From Planococcus citri (lineage: Eukaryota; Arthropoda; Insecta; Hemiptera; Pseudococcidae), in contig NC_088680.1 in NCBI RefSeq assembly GCF_950023065.1, forward strand, positions 67,369,350 to 67,433,349: a stretch of DNA of 64,000 nt, in the 5' to 3' direction. Numbering within the stretch: position 1 is the first letter of the stretch; each line of letters begins with the position of its first letter. Both the position numbers and the translations under genes were made by a program. The notes under the pieces were generated by a model that saw only the letters and a list, made by a program, of their open reading frames with translations, was not told where the DNA came from and made no database searches. Positions 42,830-54,413 of the stretch are shown piece by piece.

Positions 42830-44989
42830 TTAAACGCGATACAATGTTTTACATAAACGTTCGAAGACCGTACGGGTAGTGGCTTTTGTAAGTAAATCGG
42901 CCAATTGATCTATCGATGAAACTTTTTGTAAATAAATTACATTTTTCAAAATAAGATCGCGAATATGATGATAACTGACATCGATATGTCTGGTACGTTT
43001 TGATTCGACCGTGTTCACAACAGCAATCACTGCGTTAGAATCGCAATACACTGGAATCGTATCTAACCGAACGTTCAACTCGATAAACAAATTTCGCCAA
43101 GCCAAGACTTCCTTTCCAGACGTACTTAACGCAACATACTCAGCTTCACACGACGAAAGACTTACACAATTTTGTTTCTTGACTACCCAGTCAATAACGT
43201 TGCCATAGTGCAATATGAAAATTCCAGACGTTGACTTCCTATCTAAACAATCACCGGCAAAATCTGAGTCTACGTACACTCTTACAGAGTGTTTATCGAC
43301 GAATTCAGGTATTACGTAGGTAAGTTTCACGTTTAACGTACTACGTAAGTACCTTAAAATACGCTTGCTGTATTCGAACAGCTCCTTATTTGCCAAGTGC
43401 TGGTATCTGCTTAGGAAGTTTACAGCAAACGCAATATCAGGACGTGTTCCTCTTGCAATATAACTTAAACTTCCTAAGAGGCCTCGCACTTTGGTTTCGT
43501 AACTTTTATCGAGCTTGAGATTAGTAATCTTCAAGTTCGGTTCGATTGGAGTTGAAATACTGTTCGAATTAGACAGCCCATATTCACTAACTAACTGTTT
43601 GATATACGTGTTTTGATGAATCTCTAACTGATTTTTACTACGACAAATTTCCATACCAATAAATTTCTTACATTGTTCCAGGTCTCTGATTCCGAAACGT
43701 TCATTCAGTCGCTTAACCAACCACTCGATAAGACGATCATCGCATCCTGTGATAAGAAAATTGTCGACATAGACTACGAACACACACCGAAGCGGATTTT
43801 CCGAATCATAGTAAACGCATGGATCTACTTTGCTTCTGGAAAAACCCAACGATAACAGGTACGAGTTTAGCTTAGCATTCCAGGACTTCGGACTTGTTTT
43901 AAGACCGTATAACAATCTCTTTAAAACGTACACTACTCCTTTCTCTTCGTTAGTCCCTTTTGGTGGATTGAACATGACATTTCGATTAATGTCACTGTTC
44001 AAGAAAGCTGTGCTAACGTCCAATTGGCGTAATTGCCAACGATTTACTACTGCGAGATTTAGCATCGATCGAATGATCAGTTGGTTTGGGGTAGGCTCGT
44101 ATATTTCATCTAACTCGTAAAAATGACTATCTTTAAAACCACGTAAAACCAATCTCGCTTTATATTTCACCCCACCATTCGAGTTGATTTTCTTCTTCAA
44201 TACCCGCTTACTGTCTACCTTCGAATAATTTTCACCTTTTACGCTACTTTCAGATACCGGATACCAAACGTCCTTTACTTTCATCGCCTTTAACTCTTCG
44301 TCGATTGCTACCTTCCAGTACTTCGCTTCTGGACCGTTCAGAGCTTCTTCGTACAATAAATCATCGACGCTAGCCAACGCAAAGTCAGCAAAATCATCGG
44401 ATCGATCGTCAGTAGCTGAGGTATCAATCATACTACGATCAACGTGAATTTCACCGCTACGTTCGGCTTCGCTTAACTCATCTGGGTTTACCCAAGATGA
44501 GCACCCAGGAGTTGGCTCCACTGAACTACGTACTTCACTTTGAACCGTAGGTACGATCTCTACATCGCTAACACTAACTGTTACCGATGTTTTAATTAAA
44601 TGGTCGTTGATGATATCGTGTATTTTACGTGTTTCATCGACCTCTACACAACTCGAATTAGTAAATTTATTTCTTAAAACATCGTATAACACGTAACCTG
44701 TCTCTGTAAAACCAAGTAATACCATATCTATCGACTTCTCATCGGTTTTCTTTCTCTTTTCACGTGGTACAAGAACTCGTGCTACGCTTCCAAACAATCT
44801 CACTCTCGATAAATCCGGCTTTCAGCGATTCCACAACTCGTACGGTGACAGATCATTCAAGGCAGAATGCGGTAAACGATTGTACACGTAGTTCGCTGTG
44901 TACGCAGCGTAAAGCCAGAATTTATTCGTTAAACCTCCTTCATACAGCAGAGCTCCCATTTTTTCTTGGATGGTTCGGAAGAAACGTTA
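42830..44989 (-). pseudogene. copia pol: end of integrase, reverse transcriptase, RNase H
   Basis: The frame is open from codon 44803 to 42830 (657 codons). Upstream in the same frame are TGA (44822-44824) and TAA (44987-44989). Copia-type RT motifs: KYKARLVLRGF, LRQLDVSTAFLNSD, VYVLKRLLYGLKTSPKSWN and VVYVDNFLITG. The usual YVDD is YVDN here, so one of the metal-binding aspartates is lost. RNase H: VYVDSDFAGDCLDRKSTSG, SLSSCEAEYVALS and IDVSYHHIRD are all present. The TAA at 44987 occupies the position of the third integrase catalytic residue (DD35E). Confidence 0.85.
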
Positions 44990-44999
44990 GACGGTGCCA

Positions 45000-46505
45000 T
45001 TATGCTGCTTTTCGTAAAGGCTCACTGTTCTGCATTGAAATACCTTTCTCATCGACAAACTCTTTAAAGGTACCTCCGATAAACTCACTCGCGTTATCGC
45101 ACCTGATACGCTTCACTTTCGTATTCCATAACGTTTCACTAATATTTACATATTTTTTTAGGTAGGTACCTACTTCGGCTTTACTTCTCATTCCGAACGT
45201 TACTCCCCATCTCGTACAATCATCTACGAAGCCAATCAAGTATCGCTCGCCTTCAAGTCCTTCTGTAATAGGACCCATTACGTCAATATGAACGAGATCG
45301 AGCGGATTTGGATACCTATACCTACTTGAATCGTAGGTATGTTTCTTTTGTTTTGCTTTACAGCAAATTTGACACTGATTGAAAGGTGGGCAATCACATC
45401 CTCGTAACTCAGGAATCTTATCTAGTACCGTCTTGCTCGTATGAGCCAACCTACGATGCCAGATGTCACCTTCACCTTTTAATTTACTAACATTTTTCGT
45501 TTTTTTCAGATTTACATCACTGTCACTGCACGTACTGGTATTTCCTATACCTACACTTGAAACGTTTGAGTTCACAATTCCAGAATCATTACCTATCATC
45601 GTCAAAGCACTAGTATTGTCAGAAATTAACGCAGATGAATAATTACAACTTGAATACAATAATGGAGGTATGTTTATTAGGAATTGAATCGTGTACAATC
45701 CATTGTCATTTAATACTAATTTCGATACAATATTTCCCGCAGGATCGACCAAACGAGGATTTTCATCGAAATAAAAACGATAACCGTTCGCTACGATTTT
45801 TGACACGGATAACAGACTGAACGAAAGGCTAGGTACGTAGAATACCTCATTCAACCAATAAACATTTCCATCATCGGCTAGAACTCTCAGTCAACCTACT
45901 CCTTCTTTCATCAGAGATACTTCCCGATGAGCGGATTGTAGAGTTTCCTGTACTTTCCTCTCATCGTGCAATACCCCAGGATGCTTCAGAAAATGCGACG
46001 TCGCACCGCTATTGACGACAAATGTGATAAAATCGACGCCGTCGTCGTCATTTGTTTCGACGTACGCATTTTCTTCGCCGAGATTGAGTGCAGTCGAGTC
46101 GCCTAAAAAATAATTCGACCCGATATTAACGTTACGCGACGTACCGAAGTTAGATATCGCTACACTGTCTCCGAAATTACTACGACCGAACTGAGTTTTA
46201 ACGAATTCATCTACGATATCACTCCTACGACACTCATCTAACGAGAAATTCTTCTTTTTTTCAGGTGTCGACGAATAAAGACCTAACGCTATCGACGGAC
46301 GAGAACCTGACGAACCGGACGGACCAGACGTACCCAACGTACCACTCGACGAACCGTTACCACCATTATTACGCGACGAATCACCGTTCTGAGGGCAGTT
46401 TCGACCGATATGCCCTGTCAAGTTGCAACGATAGCAAACGATACTACCACGGGGGTTGGTATCGTTCCTATAATTCCCTCCGGCGGATCGACAAGACTTG
46501 GCCAT
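45000..46505 (-). pseudogene. copia protease and integrase region, disrupted
   Basis: After the second zinc knuckle the frame gives a protease site VVNSGATSHF; the family pattern is DSGA, so the catalytic Asp is Asn. A TGA at 45891-45893 breaks the frame; the same frame resumes with FYVPSLSFSLLSVSKI. Integrase follows: zinc-binding HRRLAH...CQICC, then IDVMGP (first Asp) and RCDNASEF (second Asp). Near 45010-45030 a frameshift shifts the reading before the third catalytic residue. The order protease-integrase-RT is diagnostic for copia. Confidence 0.85.
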
Positions 46506-47509
46506 GTGGCCCCGTTTATGACACTTATAGCAGGTACGATCCTTGGCTTGAACGAAGCCACTACCACCGAGATCACTTTTGGATTGGGATCTCCGGCTGT
46601 AACATGAACTAATCCACGAGCAGTCATACGCACTGACTCATACTTGGGGGAATTCCCCAAAGCATTTATCAGATACGTATACGTTTCTGAAGCAGTCAAC
46701 TTTACATCGAGACTTTCCATATCGTTGACCAACGTGTAGAACACTTCGAGGAACTCCTTCGGACCTTTGTACATATCGATGACAATCTTCGAAATTCTGG
46801 TTCGACAGTCGATGATTGCTGCTTGGTTTTCCGCTTGGTACAAGGAGTTGAGCTCCGTCCAAAATACGTACGGATCCTCTGTCTCCTTGACCAATCGGAA
46901 AACGTTCTCAGCTACGTGCCTAATTAAAATTTCGAGAGCTTTCGCTTTTTTATGCGGCGATAACGTATTTACTTGTAAGATCGCGGTTTGTAATCCTTTG
47001 GCCGATAAAATTACTTTGATTTTTCTCTTCCAGGACACGAAGCCTGTTCCGCGAAAGACCATTGACTCCAACACGCGCGCGTCACCGGCTCCAAACATAC
47101 TTTCGTCGGACGAGCTACTCGAAGATTCATTACCACTTTCAACTACGTCGTCGGATTCGTCGTCGCTACTTTCGTTACCGTCGGACTCGTCGTCGGATGG
47201 ACCAGGAGGTGGAGGAGGTGGAGGACCGGATGGTGGATTAGACGGAGGAGGAGGAGCAGAATCGGTAGGACCAACTTGCTCACCAGAACCAGAACTACTC
47301 GTACCAGCTACGTTAGCGTCGCCACTGGAATCAGATACGTTACTTTTCGAAATACTTTTTCCCTTTGACTTCGTTTTACTTTCGTCCGATTTTTCTTTTA
47401 CAGGGAAACCAGCAAAGGTCGCACTGGATTTACGTTTACACTCGTCGTCGTCGACTTCTTCAGAATTAACCACTTTTCCTGACCTTAGGTAGGACAGGAC
47501 AGTCGACAT
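46390..47509 (-). pseudogene. copia gag with frameshift before the zinc knuckles
   Basis: It opens with MSTVLSYLRSGKVV (stop-free to 46418 in this frame). An acidic, Ser- and Pro-rich N-terminal third precedes the capsid-like part (VFRGTGFVSWKRKIKVILSA, then VFWTELNSLY and ALGNSPKYESV). Near 46570-46600 the homology moves to another frame, which carries two zinc knuckles, CYKCHKRGHMAKSC and CYRCNLTGHIGRNC. The frame change is most simply a one-base indel. Gag would form the virus-like particle core. Confidence 0.8.
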
Positions 47510-47632
47510 TTACTTCGTCGAACACTACACGAACCAACACGCTGCAGCTACACAAGCCAGAAAAATCCACACAGGATACCAGACGTCGAATTACGAAACA
47601 CAGCGTTCTCACGAACTACGCTCACGCTACCA

Positions 47633-48083
47633 TGTACGATATATTCCTTCCAACTGGAAAATATCTGACTACTAGACATCAATTAATAACTCAAACAAAT
47701 CGAACAGACATCTTACACAGAATAAAAATAAAAGATTTATTTTTAATTCTAGGTTATTGACCCGAAGGAAAACAACAACAACAAAACAGAGCTTTATGCT
47801 TGACTTGATAACTTTACAACTCGAAGATTAAATCAATATTAACGCGTCGCAACAACGTACATAACGATTTCAACTTATAACTAACTCATAAAAACAATAG
47901 CCAACAGTTTACGCGATTTTACGAAAGAGGATAAAATTCACATATCACGCAACCAACGATATTTAACACTTTAACAGAATTTTATACTCGCGAAAACGAA
48001 ATTTATTTTTTTATTTAAATTAAAATAAAAAGTTATCGACTTAATACGTTACCGTTAACGTTACGAGACCAATTTTGCCAACA
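47633..48083 (-). repeat. copia 5' LTR with adjacent primer-binding site
   Basis: 451 bp, near-identical to the left LTR. Immediately inside it the minus strand reads TGGTAGCGTGAGCG (47619-47632), starting right at the LTR end as a primer-binding site should. Its first seven bases match the 3' end of initiator tRNA-Met (ends GCTACCA); the rest does not clearly match, so the primer tRNA is uncertain. Confidence 0.8.
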
Positions 48084-48261
48084 CTTTTCACCTGATATCA
48101 TTACTTTTATCAGTGAAATTTTTAAAAAAATTGCTGTAAATTATGTTGTGTACAATGATCACGTTCAAAAGTAGGTAGGTACCAGCAGAATTTCTATTTT
48201 TTGTTTGAATCAGTCGAGGGCGGGGGTCTCAATTCTTTTTTTGGAGAATTTTTTGGGGGAT

Positions 48262-48779
48262 TGAAAGTTTCCGCAAAAATCAGTTATTAATCACGCCGAT
48301 TTGAAGATTATATGCGCAAATTTTCAAAAACAAAATTTAGAGCATGTATTTTGGTGGTTTAAAATTCGGTAAAAAACTGGGCCATTACTCCTACATATAT
48401 ATTATGAGTTTTATTTATTCATGAAAAATGATTTAGGCATAAGGTATAAATATGTACTTAATACATAGGTACATTTTTTGTTTCAAAAGTGCGATTTAAG
48501 TCACCTTATGAGGGTTCTTTAATTATTATTTCAAAATAAATATTGCTTCATACTTCTAAATGTTTTTTTTTTTTTTTTTTTTGAATTTGTGGAAGCATAA
48601 AACTAGATGTTTGCATTCAATTTGAATACAAGTGTTTAAAAACAGGATGGTTGTGTTGGAAAGACTTGAAGGTCCCCCTTTTCGCAAATTATTTTGCAAT
48701 ATTATCGAAGATATCCTCTTCATTGTTTTCATACCGTTGCCGCGTACATATCCGTTTTTGTGCTTAAGTTAAGAGTTGT
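48262..48779. other. Spacer with 18-base T run
   Basis: AT-rich, no gene. A long T homopolymer lies near 48565-48582. Confidence 0.3.
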
Positions 48780-49079
48780 ATTTGGACCGGGCACTCACGA
48801 AGAGGGCACTAGTGTGCCCATTGTTCCAGCTTCTTCAAACAGGGCTTTTCTTATCAATCATATTTTACCAAAACATTGCTTTATTTACGAGTTAAAAATG
48901 AAAATATGATTCGGTCGTTATTAATATGCAATAATAATCGTAAAAATAATGTACCTACATCGAATTATTTTTTTCAGTTTTAACCCTTGATGGCCTTGAA
49001 ATTAATGCTTTTGTAAACGCTGATAAGAAAAGCCCCGTCTGCTCACTAGCGCCCTCTTCGTGAGAGACCGGTCCGAATA
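48780..49079. mobile_element. MITE, TIR TTTGGACCGGGCACTCAC (copy 2)
   Basis: 300 bp, about the same length as the copy at 16062-16377 but in opposite orientation. The interior AAAATGAAAATATGATTCGG and AGTTTTAACCCTTGA blocks match in reverse complement, so the two are one family with substantial divergence. Confidence 0.7.
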
Positions 49080-49439
49080 GCCTACCTGTAACTTTGCAGG
49101 AATTTTTGATTTCTTGGATAAAAAATTGTTTTAAAAAATGAAAAATTTGAGATTTTTTAAAAATTTTATTGTAAAACAGATTTTCTAGCATTAGAATTTT
49201 GATTTGAATTAAAAAATTGAATGATCAAGTTGTTGTTGTTGTTTTTTTATTTGCAATACAAAAATCGAATTTTGGAATAATGGTTTTGGTAACCGTTTTT
49301 CCATCTCTCATGCTTAACTAAAAATTTTTGTGATGAGAGAACTTTCTTCAGCTTTTACGATGGGAGAGGTAGAACAGGGTACAGAAAAAGTTTTTTTTTC
49401 AAAAATTTTATTTCTTACCTATACTTACTTACCTATTAC

Positions 49440-49800
49440 CTAGTTCAAAAAATTTTCCATAAAGTATTTTCAACAATTTTTGCCAACTTTAACGCATCGT
49501 TTGTGGGATGTTTCAATTCGAGGGAAAGAGGTTCAAATTTTTGGAAAAAAAGTATGCAGAAGATTTTTTTACAAATGTTATTAAAAGCAAGATTTTTTAT
49601 CAATTTTTGCCAAAAAAGCAAAATTTTGACAATATGAGTGGAAAAAAAACAAGGCTTTTTGACGATAAGTAATTGTCAAAAAAATGATACCTTTTCACAA
49701 TTATTTTTGAAAAAGCGAAACTCATTTTTTTAAATATGCAATATTTTGAGAGAAGATAATTCTTTGCTTCCAAAAAAGTTCAAAAGCTAATTTCAAAGTT
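49440..49800. repeat. Degenerate CAAAATTTTGACAA-type repeats
   Basis: Words such as TTTTTGCCAAAAAAGCAAAA and TTTTGACAATA recur with 30-50 bp spacing, as at 290-570 and 60.8-61.8 kb. A simple degenerate repeat without coding potential. Confidence 0.4.
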
Positions 49801-49818
49801 GAAGAAACGTTAAAAAAA

Positions 49819-50032
49819 TTTTTCATTACTGATATCATGAAAGTGCGTTTTCCCACTCCTGCGTTGACGCACGAAAGCAGCTCTTTTATTGGCAACGCGA
49901 GAAGTATTGTTCCGTGCGTTTACGAGGACTGAAAAGTTACTTTTCGGTCCTAGGACTGAAATTAACTTGAAGTGCGCATGCGCGTAGTTACGGTGCTGAA
50001 AACGCGTTTTCATGATATCACGTAATGAAAAA
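49819..50032. mobile_element. MITE, TIR TTTTTCATTACTGATATCAT
   Basis: 214 bp. TTTTTCATTACTGATATCATGAAAG.GCGTTTTC at the left pairs with GAAAACGCGTTTTCATGATATCACGTAATGAAAAA at the right, each shortened here by mismatches. The centre is less AT-rich. No coding potential. Confidence 0.7.
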
Positions 50033-51120
50033 TATCTTACAATGCAAGCACCGAGTAAGCATTTTATGCCTCGCAAATTTACGTCCCTCGCCTTCGGCTC
50101 GGTCCGTAAACATTCGCTCGCCATGAAAACGCTCACTTTCGGTGCCTGTATTGTAATATACTATTTCAGTGTTAGGTACCAAGTCCGAAATTGTACAATT
50201 CGGGGTTGGTACAGCCAATTTTGTACTATCTCCGAAGTGTCCGGACCGAGCGTGAATATCAATTTTTCATCGGGCTTTGTTCGTACCATGCCCGGAGGGT
50301 CTGGACCAAGTGTTCGACTTGGTACAATTTGTGTTGTGCAAAGTCCAATCTAAAGTTTTATAATGAAGGAATTCGAATTTCATGCTTTTTCTACACTGTC
50401 GTATTGTTATAGTTGAAAAATAATCAATACCCCTCCCTCCCTCACCCCTAAAAAGGACCCCCTCTCACACACAAATTTATAATGCATAATATTATTATGT
50501 TGGTATTAATTTAAAAGATTGAATAGCAAAGCTCTAAAAAATTGAGAGATGAAAAATTTGGAAACGCAAAACGATTAGCCAAGGTGAAACGTCGGCAAAA
50601 CCTATCAAAAATTTATAATTCTAAGATTAGATATCATTTTTTTAGTCTTGTTCCCTGAAGAAAAAATGTCAGTTTCAGAATAATGACGAAACTGGCCCTA
50701 AAGCGAAGTGAGGACAGAAGCTCTCAAAAATTCATAATTCATTCAAGAACTAAATAATAGGCCTAGGTATCTTTGAAGACGTAATCATACACTCGTTTTG
50801 GCTCTTGTACATGGAAAATTTATATTCAGAAAAAAAGCTTTTACCAGTAACTTTCAACACGTTAAAATCATGTTTTCATGATGTAACAGATGAAAATCTC
50901 AGAATTTGGCCCAAAAAAGCTCAATTTTGAAAGTTGCAGGTAAAATCGAATGAAAAATTATCGAGCTCTTGCTAGTGTGTTTCAAAAGTAAATTCTTCAA
51001 TTTATTTGAAAAAATAAGGCTAAACGCGTTTTTAAGGAGTGGCCAAAGTGGGAGGCTCTAAAAAAAGAGTTCAAAATTACGAATATCAGGAAGCTTAATT
51101 AAACTTTTTCACCTAAATAA
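50033..51120. other. Spacer, nothing recognised
   Basis: Contains CCCTCGCCTTCGGCTCGG near 50086 (another member of the TCG-rich palindromic motif type) and otherwise unremarkable sequence without genes. Confidence 0.3.
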
Positions 51121-51369
51121 CACTACGCAACAATTTTTGACCTTTTTTTTGTGTTCGGATTGAAAATGGGCTTAATCGATAGTTTAGACCCTAAAACAAA
51201 AAACAGAGTGGGGTTTTTCAATTTGAGTTGTTTTTGTAGTCAGGAGAGATGATCAAAGTTGCAAAAATGGCCGTTTTTGCCCTATTTCACGAGTTTGTGG
51301 AGACATCAGTATTATGTTTCAAAAAAAAACCAAGGTCATATTCGGATTCTACACACTTTTTTAAGTAAA
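51121..51369 (+). mobile_element. Partial copy of the 14.3-kb foldback element
   Basis: About 250 bp matching 14342-14590 with only scattered differences (for example GGGTCTGTGGCGACATCAGT against GAGTTTGTGGAGACATCAGT). The second arm is absent. Confidence 0.75.
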
Positions 51370-51773
51370 CAGTTTCACCGGATTTTACCGACTTTGCCGT
51401 GAAACGGAAAAGTAAGGTATTGTATTTGTCATGATGGTTGAGGATTTGGGTGGGGGTGGGTTTTCTTGACGTTTTGGAGTGTGCTGATCACGATAAGACA
51501 TATGGCGCAAAACGAGATAAGTTTATATATATATAGATATGCAAACGGTACCTCTACGTCACCTTTTATATACTCACGCGTTCTCTTCGTCACCGAAATC
51601 GGTGAGGGAGGCGTTTTGCCGGTGACGAAGACGTTGCCCTGTGTATAACAAGTCCAAACAGTTTGTTTTCCCCTGAAACGTAAAAGGGCAAAAGTTTGTC
51701 CGGTGACGAAAAGGTCATGTATACACCTACTGTATACAGATTTTAAAAATTTTGTTACATCAACACCGACATA

Positions 51774-52146
51774 CCCTCGACGTCACCGTATATAAACAGT
51801 ACCTATTGGTCACCGCTTTTTAAATGCTTCCAGTTGTGTTATATTTTCGTATTCGTAGCCAGCGCAGTTGCAATCTATTAGGCAAGACAGCAGGTGACAA
51901 TTTGGTATAGTCAATATCTTTTTAAATACACAAGCTCACGGAAGAGATCAGTTTATAATCGGAGGCAAATTGGTACCATTCTCGTAAATTTTTTTTGTAT
52001 AAGCTTAAAGCATGTAAATCAAGTGGGGAAAAGAGTATAAGCACTATTACAACTGTGCTGGTTACGAATATGAAGTAAATACACCTCCGGAGGCATTTAA
52101 AAGCCTGGTGACCAAAAGGTACTGTTTATGTATGGTGACGTCGAGG
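51774..52146. mobile_element. Palindromic element, TIR CCTCGACGTCACCGTATA (copy 1)
   Basis: 373 bp. The ends CCCTCGACGTCACCGTATAT and ATGGTGACGTCGAG pair, as do AAACAGTACCT.TTGGTCACC and GGTGACCAAAAGGTACTGTTT. The interior contains ATCAAGTGGGGAAAAGAGT and CTGTGCTGGTTACGAATATG, shared with copy 2 at 56.8 kb. The shared left flank GACGAAAAGGTCATGTATA suggests the element may extend upstream to about 51708. Confidence 0.7.
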
Positions 52147-52801
52147 ATACTTAGGTCCATATATATATAGGCATCGCGGCAGGCTTATGAGCCAATTTTT
52201 TAAAATTTCAAAATTTTAAAAATCATTTTCAATTTCTGTTCTAATTAACTAATCACAATTCTAATTACACAGTCATTGAAATATATAATTTATCTCTATC
52301 AAGAAACAGAATAAAAAATTTTTGGAGAAAATTTTGTCAAAAAAATTTTAAAATTTTTTGAACTACATTGAATTTTGTGAAAATTGCTTGGTTGTAAAAA
52401 AGTCTGAACCACATCAAAATTTTTGGTATCAACAGTATTCCCATAGAGCAATAAAATGCAGAAAAATCATTTGTCAAATTTGTCATCGTGCATACCCAAT
52501 TTCAACAGGGCTTTGGGTATGCCGACCAGTGCTTCCTATTCTATAGGCCTCACGTTACTACTACATCTAGCGAACATCCCTGAGAAACATTTGGTGCGCG
52601 CAGCTAACTTTGACAAAACTAGTTTGAAACAGGTGGCTGACTTGTTATGTAAGATTAACCTTTAACAAGTGAGCCAGGCTGGTAAACCTACTGGTTCACT
52701 TCTTATGCAAGATTAACCCACACATTAACCCACACATGGGTTCATAAGCGTGCTGTCGTGAACCTATATATTTATTTGTATGAATACACGTACCTAGTAC
52801 C
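52147..52801. other. Spacer, nothing recognised
   Basis: AT-rich sequence followed by a diffuse repetition of GTGAGCCAGG/TTAACCCACACAT around 52670-52740. No gene. Confidence 0.3.
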
Positions 52802-53395
52802 TTGTGGTGCCCGGGTCTTTTATGGTAATTGTGGTGCCCGCGTACATAGAGGATCATATATATACTTATGTATGATAAAGGTGTTTTGGAGCAGTTTATT
52901 TTTTTTAAGGTTTTTAGTCATAGTGGTGCCCGTTATATAAACTTGGTACTTGTGGTGCCTGCCTCAAAATTTTTTTTTTCACCTTAGAGTGCATTTCATC
53001 AAATTCTACATCGTTTTATATAAAAAGACCTTGTGGTGCCCGATTTGGGCGCCACAAGCCCAAAACCGGGCACCACAATGACTACGTATACTTAAAACGG
53101 GCACCACAATGACTAAGTTTAAATCTGTATATATGTATGATAAAGATGTTTTGGAGCAGTTTATTTTTTGGGGGGTTTTTAGTCATAGTGGTGCCCGTTA
53201 TATAAACTTGGTACTTGTATAGTGTCCGCCTCAAAAAAATTTTTTTCACCTTAGAGTGCATTTCATCAAATTCTACATCGTTTTATATAAAACGACCTTG
53301 TGGTGCCCAATTTGGGCCCCACAAGCCCAAAACTGGGCACCACAATGACTATGTATACTTAAAACGGGCACCACAATGACTAAGTTTAAATCTAA
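52802..53395. repeat. Array of GTGGTGCCC motifs in both orientations
   Basis: TTGTGGTGCCCG-like words occur at about 52802, 52831, 52922, 52953 and 53031, and as CGGGCACCACAA at about 53068 and 53098. Nearly the same set returns in a second roughly 265-bp unit (about 53120-53385). Each unit holds a branched palindrome: TTGTGGTGCCCG pairs with CGGGCACCACAA, and within it CTTGTGG and CCACAAG, TTTGGGC and GCCCAAA also pair. Non-coding. The two units differ by few substitutions. Confidence 0.75.
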
Positions 53396-53699
53396 TTATA
53401 TATATAAAAACTGACACACCGGGAATCGTCTAGTTTGAGCTCAAAACGTCAAGAACTATCAAAATTTTTGACCCCCGACCTTTTTTTCCAAAGTTGGGCC
53501 TGCCGCAATAGCCATCATTTTTTACAAAAATTTGGCTAAAAATGCAAAACCTATGAGAAAATTCAAAATTGTTATTTATATGTATCTTAGGTAAGGAATT
53601 AGCCTTTGAGTACGAGTACGGTACATATCTATTTAATCATGTACTGAAAATGAAATGTCACTAGGAAAAAAAAGTAAGAAATGAGAAACTGAATTTATT

Positions 53700-54413
53700 A
53701 ATTGAGGAGCTTGGAATCAAAACTCACTTTTGCCATTGGACAAAGTTTCGAGAAAATCGACAATAACTGATTTCGCCTAGTGCGTTGATGAAAAAAACGT
53801 CGCAAAGTGTGTCGAGCTCTTGAGTAAGACTACTAAATAGGATTCCATGAGAAAATTTTTTTTTCAAGTTGCCATATCGTTGCAGTATGGCTTTCAAGTT
53901 TGGCAAAAGTGAGTTTTGATTCCAAGGTGGGTAATTTTACTTTCTTTTGCAAATATATCGAAAACTAAGCACCCTAGAAAAAAACTAACGACATTATGTC
54001 GATTGGAAATTAAATTCTCTACAATTTTCTTCGACTTCATTTTTCTGTAGAGTATTTTGTTCCGCCTCCAGAGAGCTTTAAAAGTTTTGAGCGCTCAATA
54101 CATCCAATTTTTTACCTCCTCAGTTGCATAACTTCCAAATTCAAAACTACCATTTTCGCTATTTTCGCTATCAGAAAATGCTTCCGAATTTGCAATCGAA
54201 TAATTTTGACTTTGTAGACTGCCATGCGACCTTGAAAATATAGTTTTGACTCCAAGGACACTTTTTAACACGAAATTGTGAAGAACTGGGGCCGAATTTG
54301 GAAAGATGGATTCTGTAGGGTGATAGAGAAATTTAAGAAGTATCCGAATCCGCAAAAAAACGCATATCGATTTTTGGTGTCAAAAGTGAGTTTTGATTCC
54401 AAGCTCCTCAATT
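53700..54413. mobile_element. MITE with 33-bp TIRs (AATTGAGGAGCTTGGAATCA)
   Basis: 714 bp. The left end AATTGAGGAGCTTGGAATCA, continuing AAACTCACTTTTG, is exactly mirrored at the right end. An internal third copy of CAAAAGTGAGTTTTGATTCC near 53906 makes a shorter inner palindrome (53709-53925). No transposase. Confidence 0.75.

Larger units (their letters stand above)
42220..48083 (-). mobile_element. Ty1/copia LTR retrotransposon, complete but damaged
   Basis: 5,864 bp on the minus strand with 450/451-bp LTRs, gag, protease, integrase, reverse transcriptase and RNase H in copia order. The LTRs differ by six substitutions and one indel (about 1.3 percent), so insertion was fairly recent. Flanks are CTTTC (left) and CTTTT (right), a 5-bp target duplication with one mismatch. 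It is surrounded by a palindromic element. Several stops, frameshifts and altered active-site residues make it inactive. Confidence 0.9.
41726..48261. mobile_element. Long-armed palindromic element split by the copia insertion
   Basis: ATCCCCCAAAAAATTCTCCA at 41726 starts a roughly 300-bp arm whose reverse complement begins near 42055, runs to 42219, is interrupted by the copia element, and resumes at 48084-48261, ending in TTTTTTGGGGGAT. Without the copia element and its 5-bp duplication the element is about 660 bp with nearly identical arms. The order of insertion is therefore clear: palindrome first, copia later. Confidence 0.75.

Noticed and set aside
52802..53395. CRISPR-like array
   Set aside because: The repeated words occur in both orientations with irregular spacing and two large tandem units; eukaryotic context and no cas genes.
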